Assembly: GCA_034440495.1 (NCBI GenBank)
Contig: JAWXCE010000078.1
Span: forward strand, 1 to 46,402
From: JAWXCE01 sp034440495
GTDB taxonomy: Bacteria > Pseudomonadota > Alphaproteobacteria > Rhizobiales > Rhodomicrobiaceae
Direction: 5' to 3'
DNA length: 46,402 nucleotides
In this document: positions 40,914-46,402 of the stretch, in pieces
How the letters are laid out: each line of letters starts with the position of its first letter
Numbering within the stretch: the stretch's first letter is position 1
Translations under genes and position numbers: made by a program
Notes under the pieces: generated by a model
Databases searched by the model: none
What the model saw: the letters and a program-made list of their open reading frames with translations, nothing else
What the model was told of the DNA's origin: nothing

Positions 40914-42851
40914 ATGAACTCCAATTTCCGTAATTTTGCGATCTGGATCATCATCCTTCTTCTCCTTATCGCGTTGTTCAACCTGTTTCAGAATCCTTCC
41001 CGGCGTGCGCGGGATAAGGAAATAAGCTATTCGCAGTTTTTGACCGAGGTCGAGAACAAGACGGTGAGGTCTGTCACAATATCCGGCACAACGTTAAGCG
41101 GGCAGTTTAACGATAACCGCGTATTCCAGACCATCGCGCCAAACGATCCGCAACTTGTGGAGCGTCTAAAGACAGGCGGCGTCGGTTTTACGGTGAAGCC
41201 GCCGGAGGATGACGTGCCGTCGCTCCTCGGCGTGCTGGTGTCATGGTTCCCGATGTTGCTGCTTATCGGCGTCTGGGTGTTTTTCATGCGCCAGATGCAG
41301 TCTGGCGGCGGCAGGGCTATGGGCTTCGGCAAATCCAAGGCCAAGCTGCTGACGGAAAAGCAGGGCCGCGTGACATTTGACGATGTAGCTGGCGTTGACG
41401 AAGCTAAGGAAGACCTGGAAGAGATCGTAGAATTTCTGCGCGATCCGCAAAAATTCCAGAAACTTGGCGGGCGTATTCCGCGCGGTGCCCTTCTCGTTGG
41501 CCCCCCAGGTACAGGCAAAACTCTTCTCGCCCGCGCCATTGCAGGCGAAGCGAACGTGCCGTTTTTTACTATCTCCGGCTCTGACTTCGTCGAAATGTTC
41601 GTAGGCGTCGGCGCGAGTCGCGTGCGCGACATGTTCGAGCAGGCCAAGAAAAACGCGCCGTGCATTATTTTTATCGACGAAATCGACGCTGTTGGTCGTC
41701 ATCGCGGCGCAGGTCTTGGCGGCGGCAATGACGAGCGTGAACAGACGCTTAACCAGTTGCTTGTGGAGATGGATGGCTTTGAGGCAAACGAGGGCATTAT
41801 CATCGTGGCGGCGACAAACCGTCCGGACGTGCTCGATCCGGCCCTGCTCCGCCCCGGTCGTTTCGACCGGCAGATTAACGTGTCGTTGCCGGATGTCATT
41901 GGCCGCGAGAAAATTCTGAAAGTGCATTCGCGTAAAGTGCCGCTTGCTCCCGATGTTGACTTGCGGGTTCTGGCGCGCGGCACGCCAGGCTTCTCCGGCG
42001 CTGACCTCGCCAACCTCGTCAACGAAGCGGCCCTGCTGGCGGCGCGCCGCTCCAAGCGCATCGTTACTCACTCCGAGTTCGAGGACGCGAAAGACAAAGT
42101 CATGATGGGCGCGGAACGCCGCTCCATGGTGATGAGCGAAGAGGAAAAGCGCAACACGGCTTATCATGAGGCGGGCCATGCCATCGTCGGCCTGACCGTG
42201 GAAGGGGCTGACCCGATCCATAAGGCCACGATTATACCGCGCGGCCGCGCTCTTGGCCTCGTGCTGTCGCTGCCCGAGGGCGACCGTTACACCTATACGC
42301 GCCAATGGTGCGTATCACGTCTCGCCATCTTGTTTGGAGGTCGTGAGGCTGAAATCAGAAAGTTCGGACCGGACAAGGTGACGAACGGCGCAACCAGCGA
42401 CATCCAGATGGCGACGCGCCTTGCCCGCTCGATGGTGATGGAATGGGGCATGTCGGATAGCCTTGGCCGCGTGCGTTACGCAGGCAATGAGCAGGAAGTG
42501 TTCCTCGGCCACTCGGTCACGCAGACGGTCAACATGTCCGACGAAACCGCCAAAATCGTTGACGGCGAAATCCGCAAGCTCATCGAGGAAGGCGAGCAGA
42601 CGGCACGCCGTATTCTCACAGAACGACAGAATGAGTGGGAAGCGATTGCCCAGGCATTGCTTGAATTCGAGACCCTGAATGCTCAGGATTTTAAGGATCT
42701 GATGGCGGGTAGACGCCCTGTCCGTGAAGATCCCGATGATGCAAGCAAGCCAAAACGTCGCGCGGCGGTTCCGACTTCCGGCAAGCCCCGCAAGTCTGAC
42801 GAAGAGGATGAGCCAAACACAGGCGGAATGGAACCTCAGCCGCAGTCTTAA
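40914..42851 (+). CDS. ftsH: ATP-dependent zinc metalloprotease FtsH
   Basis: 645 residues from ATG 40914. Helix 1 (about 8-26), a periplasmic loop, helix 2 (about 103-124), then the AAA domain: Walker A GPPGTGKT (196-203), IIFIDEIDAVGRHRGAG (Walker B), the pore loop FVEMFVGVGASRVRDMF and the second region of homology ATNRPDVLDPALLRPGRFDRQ. Zinc site HEAGH at 418-422. C-terminal tail rich in charge. FtsH degrades membrane and regulatory proteins such as LpxC. The upstream frame lacks homology, so the start is 40914 with AAGG before it. Ends before a strong hairpin. Confidence 0.97.
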   Translation: MNSNFRNFAIWIIILLLLIALFNLFQNPSRRARDKEISYSQFLTEVENKTVRSVTISGTTLSGQFNDNRVFQTIAPNDPQLVERLKTGGVGFTVKPPEDDVPSLLGVLVSWFPMLLLIGVWVFFMRQMQSGGGRAMGFGKSKAKLLTEKQGRVTFDDVAGVDEAKEDLEEIVEFLRDPQKFQKLGGRIPRGALLVGPPGTGKTLLARAIAGEANVPFFTISGSDFVEMFVGVGASRVRDMFEQAKKNAPCIIFIDEIDAVGRHRGAGLGGGNDEREQTLNQLLVEMDGFEANEGIIIVAATNRPDVLDPALLRPGRFDRQINVSLPDVIGREKILKVHSRKVPLAPDVDLRVLARGTPGFSGADLANLVNEAALLAARRSKRIVTHSEFEDAKDKVMMGAERRSMVMSEEEKRNTAYHEAGHAIVGLTVEGADPIHKATIIPRGRALGLVLSLPEGDRYTYTRQWCVSRLAILFGGREAEIRKFGPDKVTNGATSDIQMATRLARSMVMEWGMSDSLGRVRYAGNEQEVFLGHSVTQTVNMSDETAKIVDGEIRKLIEEGEQTARRILTERQNEWEAIAQALLEFETLNAQDFKDLMAGRRPVREDPDDASKPKRRAAVPTSGKPRKSDEEDEPNTGGMEPQPQS

Positions 42852-42866
42852 AACTCTTTCCGGCAA

Positions 42867-42910
42867 TGAACCGTCGCCGCTTGGGATTTATCCTGAACGG
42901 CGACGGTTCA
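42867..42910. terminator. Strong hairpin between ftsH and the leftward gene
   Basis: TGAACCGTCGCCG (42867-42879) and CGGCGACGGTTCA (42898-42910) form a 13-base perfect stem with an 18-base loop. It is positioned just after the ftsH stop, and lies partly within the last codons of the convergent gene, whose TAA is in the loop (42890-42888). No long T run follows on either side, so it may act as an mRNA 3'-end stabiliser or a two-way terminator. Confidence 0.6.
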
Positions 42911-43469
42911 ATTTAAAGAACGCAAATCCAGCAAGAGCGGTTGTAACGCTGATATCGAGGCCCGCAAAAATCCACTTCATAACGGTAGCCCAGCTTGCTG
43001 CGATGAGAAGCCACCCGTCTGCTGGAATTAGCCGGGCGAGAATACCCAGAACCAAGCCGTTTTCAGCAAGATCGAACATCGCCTGCGCAATTGGCGCTGC
43101 TGCCATAGCCATTCGCATCGGCGTCGATGCAGGGATGGAGAAGCGCACATCGGGCCGGGTTAAACGCAGGCAGATCATAATGAGAGCAACACACTCAACA
43201 ATCGCTAGCGCGGTGTCAGGCCCGCTATGCCAAAGTGCATATGCGCGAAGCCCATCCTCACCAAAAGCCGTGAGCAGTCTGTTTGCAGTCTCACGCGAAT
43301 ACCCGAAGCGGAAGTCAAATATCGCTTTTCCACCCGCCATTTCCTCAAGAAGCGTCCCGCTCACCAGCGTCACATAAAGGTCGAGCGCGACGACTGCGGC
43401 CATTGCGGCGCAGATGTGCCAGAGGCGCAAATGAAGGTCCGCGCGGATAAGTATTTTGTCTGGATTCAT
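42888..43469 (-). CDS. Hypothetical membrane protein, 193 aa
   Basis: I do not recognise a family. Four helices: about 18-40 (ICAAMAAVVALDLYVTLVSGTLL), 78-102, 118-142 and 155-185. The loop between helix 1 and 2 carries FDFRFGYSRETANRLLTAFGEDGLRAY, and a conserved-looking His-Ser. It could be an integral membrane enzyme or a structural protein; similar small 4-helix proteins occur widely in Proteobacteria. It is convergent with ftsH and divergent from folP (65-base gap between the two starts). Confidence 0.65.
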   Translation of the reverse strand: MNPDKILIRADLHLRLWHICAAMAAVVALDLYVTLVSGTLLEEMAGGKAIFDFRFGYSRETANRLLTAFGEDGLRAYALWHSGPDTALAIVECVALIMICLRLTRPDVRFSIPASTPMRMAMAAAPIAQAMFDLAENGLVLGILARLIPADGWLLIAASWATVMKWIFAGLDISVTTALAGFAFFKLNRRRSG

Positions 43470-43534
43470 AAAGGCAGACTTGGCATAGGAGGAACACGGC
43501 GCGCAACAGCCGGTATAGAAGGAGGCGGGCGCCG

Positions 43535-44596
43535 ATGAAAGTGTATCTCAGGCCGATGGGCATCATCTGGGGCGCAACCGCCGCCCAGGCCGTGGCCGAG
43601 GGCATCGCGCTTCCGCTATGCGGCGCCCCCGCCGCGTTTCTGGCCGCACAGATTATCGAGGGCGAGCCGGGCGCCACAAAACACGCTATCGCCCGCGCGC
43701 CGACGCTGACCGCCATTGATGAACCCTCCGTACAAACGCTGCTTGCCAAGCTCACCAACCCCCGCCCTTCCATCGCCGGGCTGGACTGGAGCCGTCCGCG
43801 CATCATGGGCATTCTGAACGTGACACCCGACAGCTTCTCCGATGGCGGCCAGCACAATGGCTCCGACGTTGCTGCGGCGCACGCCCGCGTGCTTGTGGGG
43901 GAGGGCGCGGACATTATCGACATCGGCGGCGAGTCTACCCGGCCCGGCGCGCCGCTTGTAAGCATTGAGGACGAGCGCGCCCTCGTGCTGCCAGTTCTGG
44001 AGCGGCTCAAAAACCTGCCTGCGCCAATGTCCATTGACACGCGCAAAGCGGCGATCATGCGCGATGCGGTTGGTGTGGGCGCCACCATAATCAATGATGT
44101 GTCGGCCCTTAGCTTCGATGCGGAAAGTTTGGCGGCTGCGGCGGCGTTGCAAGCGCCAGTCATTCTCATGCACGCTCAAGGCACGCCCCAGACCATGCAG
44201 GAAAACCCAACCTATCTCGACGCGCTGCTAGAGGTTTACGACTATCTCGAAGCGCGTATTGAGGCGGCGGTCGCGGCTGGAGTTGCGCGCGAGGCCATCA
44301 TCGTTGACCCGGGCATCGGCTTCGGCAAGACTTTCGACCACAATTTGGCGCTGATGGAGGGCGTAAGCCTATTCCATGGCTTGGGCGCGCCGGTGCTCAT
44401 CGGCATTTCGCGCAAGGGCGTCACCGGCCAGCTTGCCGGCGAAACTGATCCGAAAGCGCGGGACTTCGGCAGCGTCACGGCGGCGGCGCTGGCGGTCAAT
44501 CAAGGGGTGCAGATTGTCCGGGTGCACAACGTTGTGGCGACGAGGCAGGCTTTGCGTGTATGGCAGGCCACATCGCGTGGACATGATGGGACATAG
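43535..44596 (+). CDS. folP: Dihydropteroate synthase with N-terminal extension
   Basis: 353 residues. The TIM barrel begins about residue 85: MGILNVTPDSFSDGG, then GADIIDIGGESTRPGAPLVSIEDE, MSIDTRKAAIMRDAV, IINDVSAL, ILMHAQGTPQTMQ, AIIVDPGIGFGKTFDHNL, LIGISRKGVTGQL and a last strand with RVHNV, covering all known pterin and pABA contacts. The first ~85 residues are an extension, IIWGATAAQAVAEGIALPLCG, found in many Alphaproteobacteria; its role is unclear. FolP joins pABA to the pterin pyrophosphate in folate synthesis and is the sulfonamide target. AGGAGG lies some bases before the ATG. Confidence 0.93.
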   Translation: MKVYLRPMGIIWGATAAQAVAEGIALPLCGAPAAFLAAQIIEGEPGATKHAIARAPTLTAIDEPSVQTLLAKLTNPRPSIAGLDWSRPRIMGILNVTPDSFSDGGQHNGSDVAAAHARVLVGEGADIIDIGGESTRPGAPLVSIEDERALVLPVLERLKNLPAPMSIDTRKAAIMRDAVGVGATIINDVSALSFDAESLAAAAALQAPVILMHAQGTPQTMQENPTYLDALLEVYDYLEARIEAAVAAGVAREAIIVDPGIGFGKTFDHNLALMEGVSLFHGLGAPVLIGISRKGVTGQLAGETDPKARDFGSVTAAALAVNQGVQIVRVHNVVATRQALRVWQATSRGHDGT

Positions 44597-44762
44597 TGCA
44601 TACACCACACATTGCCGTAATATTTGTTGAAGCGCTAAATTGGCTTTGGCGTGGTGCAAATCAGCCTGGTGGTTAATAATTCATTAGCATTGAGCGCTTT
44701 TGTATTTATGGTCGCATACCCACAATTCCTGCCGAAGCGTAATGCGTCTTAGGGAAAATATA

Positions 44763-46115
44763 ATGTCACGCAAGCTTTTTGGAACGGACGGCATCCGCGG
44801 CCAAGCCAACACGCACCCGATGACCGCCGAAATGGCGATGAAAGTGGGTATGGCTGCCGGACATATTTTCACGAAGGGAACGCATCGGCACCGGGTGGTC
44901 ATCGGCAAGGACACGCGGCTTTCGGGCTACGTCATCGAATCGGCGATGGTTGCCGGGTTCACGAGTGTGGGTATGGACGTGTTTCAGCTTGGACCAACGC
45001 CAACTCCCGCCGTCGCCATGCTGACGCGAAGCCTGCGCGCCGACCTCGGTGTGATGATTTCCGCATCGCATAATCCATACGAGGATAACGGCATCAAGCT
45101 GTTCGGCCCGGACGGCTATAAGCTATCCGACGACATCGAAATGGAAATCGAACGGTGCGTCGGAGGTGATATGGGGGCTTTGCTCGCGGCGCCCGATAAA
45201 ATCGGCCGAGCCAAGCGCATTGACGGCGTCAACGACCGCTACATCGAGTTCGCCAAGCGCACGCTGGATAAAACTATTCGTCTCGACGGCTTGCGCGTGG
45301 TGATCGACTGCGCCAACGGCGCGGCCTATCGCGTGGCGCCTGAGGCGTTGTGGGAGCTGGGCGCAGAAGTTATCACCCTGAGCAATGATCCGGACGGCTT
45401 TAACATTAACAAGGATTGCGGATCGACGGCGCCTGGCGCTCTGCGCGCTAAAGTGAAGGAAATGCGCGCGGACATTGGCATTGCGCTGGATGGAGACGCC
45501 GACCGCGTTATTATCGTTGACGAAAAAGGCGCAATTGTCGATGGCGACCAAATTCTGGCGGTCATAGCGGAGACATGGCGTAGTGCAGGCAAACTGGCGA
45601 ACAACGGCGTCGTGGCCACGGTCATGTCGAATCTGGGGCTGGAGCGCTATCTGGGCGGCTTGGGTCTCGGCTTCATCCGCACCCCGGTTGGAGACCGTTA
45701 TGTGGTCGAGCGCATGCGCCGCGATGGATATAACGTCGGCGGCGAGCAATCCGGCCATGTCGTGTTATCCGACCATTCCACAACGGGCGATGGGCTGGTG
45801 ACGGCGCTCCAAATTCTGAGCCTCGTTGTCACAAGCAAAAAGCCGGTAAGCGAGGTGTGCAGCCGTTTTATGCCGCTCCCGCAACTCATGAAGAATGTGC
45901 GGTATAATGGCAGCAAGCCGCTGGAGGACGATGCGGTCAAGGCTGTGATAGAGCGAAACCGAGAGAGGCTTGGCAATAGTGGTCGGCTCGTCATACGTCC
46001 GTCCGGCACCGAAGCCGTCATTCGTGTTATGGCGGAGGCGGACGATGAAACGCTGGTGCAATCCGTCGTCGGCGACATCGCCGAGGCGATCCGCATCTCC
46101 GCAGCCGGGCATTAA
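44763..46115 (+). CDS. glmM: Phosphoglucosamine mutase
   Basis: 450 residues from ATG 44763. The phosphoserine site SASHNP with Ser102, the Mg2+-binding DGDADR (about 240), and GEQSGHV (about 325) plus RPSGTEAVIRVM (about 415-426) mark all four domains of the alpha-D-phosphohexomutase family; TDGIRG opening is typical of GlmM and not of PgmA. It makes glucosamine-1-phosphate for peptidoglycan and LPS. ATG 44700 is in frame but upstream of the fold. TTAGGGAAAATATA holds a weak ribosome site. Follows folP after 166 bases without a visible gene. Confidence 0.96.
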   Translation: MSRKLFGTDGIRGQANTHPMTAEMAMKVGMAAGHIFTKGTHRHRVVIGKDTRLSGYVIESAMVAGFTSVGMDVFQLGPTPTPAVAMLTRSLRADLGVMISASHNPYEDNGIKLFGPDGYKLSDDIEMEIERCVGGDMGALLAAPDKIGRAKRIDGVNDRYIEFAKRTLDKTIRLDGLRVVIDCANGAAYRVAPEALWELGAEVITLSNDPDGFNINKDCGSTAPGALRAKVKEMRADIGIALDGDADRVIIVDEKGAIVDGDQILAVIAETWRSAGKLANNGVVATVMSNLGLERYLGGLGLGFIRTPVGDRYVVERMRRDGYNVGGEQSGHVVLSDHSTTGDGLVTALQILSLVVTSKKPVSEVCSRFMPLPQLMKNVRYNGSKPLEDDAVKAVIERNRERLGNSGRLVIRPSGTEAVIRVMAEADDETLVQSVVGDIAEAIRISAAGH

Positions 46116-46169
46116 GCACAACCCCGGCCTTGCTCGATCCTGCGGCTCTCGGTTTACCGCCGACTCTAA

Positions 46170-46402
46170 GATGGACTCCGGGCTTCGACGGGAAGAATTC
46201 GCCCAGCGCGCCAATGTCAGCGCCACTTGGTATACGAGACGCACATTTTCTGAAGATACATCAATCCCGTGAACCGCTGCCGCATGTGTCAACACCCGTT
46301 CCAATGTAAGAAAAGTCGATTGAAAGCGTGACTGGACCGGCCCCTTCTTTCGCCCGCTTCTTGCCAAACTCGATGAGTCGCTCGCGGGAGGGATCTTTCA
46401 GC
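46170..46402 (-). pseudogene. Broken phage-type integrase (tyrosine recombinase), partial
   Basis: Enters from the right edge and reads leftward. The first frame gives ERLIEFGKKRAKEGAGPVTL then SIDFSYIGT; after one extra base near 46296 the other frame continues VLTHAAAVHGIDVSSENVRL and YQVAL. Together they resemble the SAM-like core-binding domain of a group of alphaproteobacterial tyrosine recombinases (the SYIGTVLTHAAAVHGI string). Homology fades by 46170. The catalytic C-terminal domain (R...HxxR...Y) is not seen, and the frame is broken, so it is a remnant. Family call is from memory of the motif and needs a search. Confidence 0.6.

Noticed and set aside
41241..42305. 354-codon open frame on the minus strand inside ftsH
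   Set aside because: It mirrors the high-GC codons of ftsH, has no family motif and its amino acid make-up is typical of an antisense shadow.

Overview
The window reads as chromosomal DNA of an alphaproteobacterium, most likely of the order Hyphomicrobiales (Rhizobiales). The pointers are the split transhydrogenase (pntAA/pntAB/pntB) preceded by a tiny aa3-type cytochrome oxidase subunit IV, the DUF2849 / siroheme sulfite reductase / DUF934 cluster, a DHPS with a long N-terminal extension, the class II NADP isocitrate dehydrogenase, and copies of an interspersed palindrome (GTCAT ... GGCTTGACCC ... ATGACG) of the kind common in this order. The genus cannot be told from the sequence alone. Most of the window is ordinary core genome; the accessory material is small and largely decaying.

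Layout. 0-6.5 kb: partial rhomboid protease, DedA protein, an unknown protein, AEC permease, GST, an AT-rich foreign-looking patch (3.36-3.83 kb), a hydrolase fused to a multi-pass membrane domain, and a VIT1/CCC1 transporter. 6.5-10.1 kb: a leftward sulfur-assimilation operon (ferredoxin, DUF2849, sulfite reductase, DUF934) facing an XRE-cupin regulator, with two palindromes between them. 10.1-13.3 kb: SufE, a phosphoesterase-glycosyltransferase pair, a secreted unknown. 13.4-17.2 kb: cytochrome oxidase IV and the transhydrogenase operon, followed by very small membrane ORFs. 17.2-23.6 kb: an ACP-like DUF1493 / membrane protein / hydrolase unit, a TPR lipoprotein, rpsU, tRNA-Ala(CGC), pqiA-like, rpsD, a secreted unknown, trmJ and an unknown coiled-coil protein.

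23.6-30.0 kb is a decay zone around icd. It holds a glutamate-receptor-like channel gene broken by three single-base shifts, a sorbosone dehydrogenase-like gene broken by two in-frame stops and a shift, and two Uma2-family genes, each followed on the same strand by a truncated N-terminal copy of itself.

30.1-46.1 kb is a dense rightward block: membrane protein, ruvB, phosphoesterase, then the cell-envelope set ybgC-tolQ-tolR-tolA-tolB-[two tiny paralogous lipoproteins]-pal-cpoB, followed by tilS, ftsH, folP and glmM. Tol-Pal holds outer membrane to wall during constriction; FtsH, FolP and GlmM often follow in this order in Proteobacteria. The right edge holds a broken phage-type integrase running off the window. 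No CRISPR array, intact insertion sequence or complete defence system was seen. The least explained structures are the twin micro-lipoproteins between tolB and pal, the repeat element read into the start of pntAB, and the paired full/truncated Uma2 genes.
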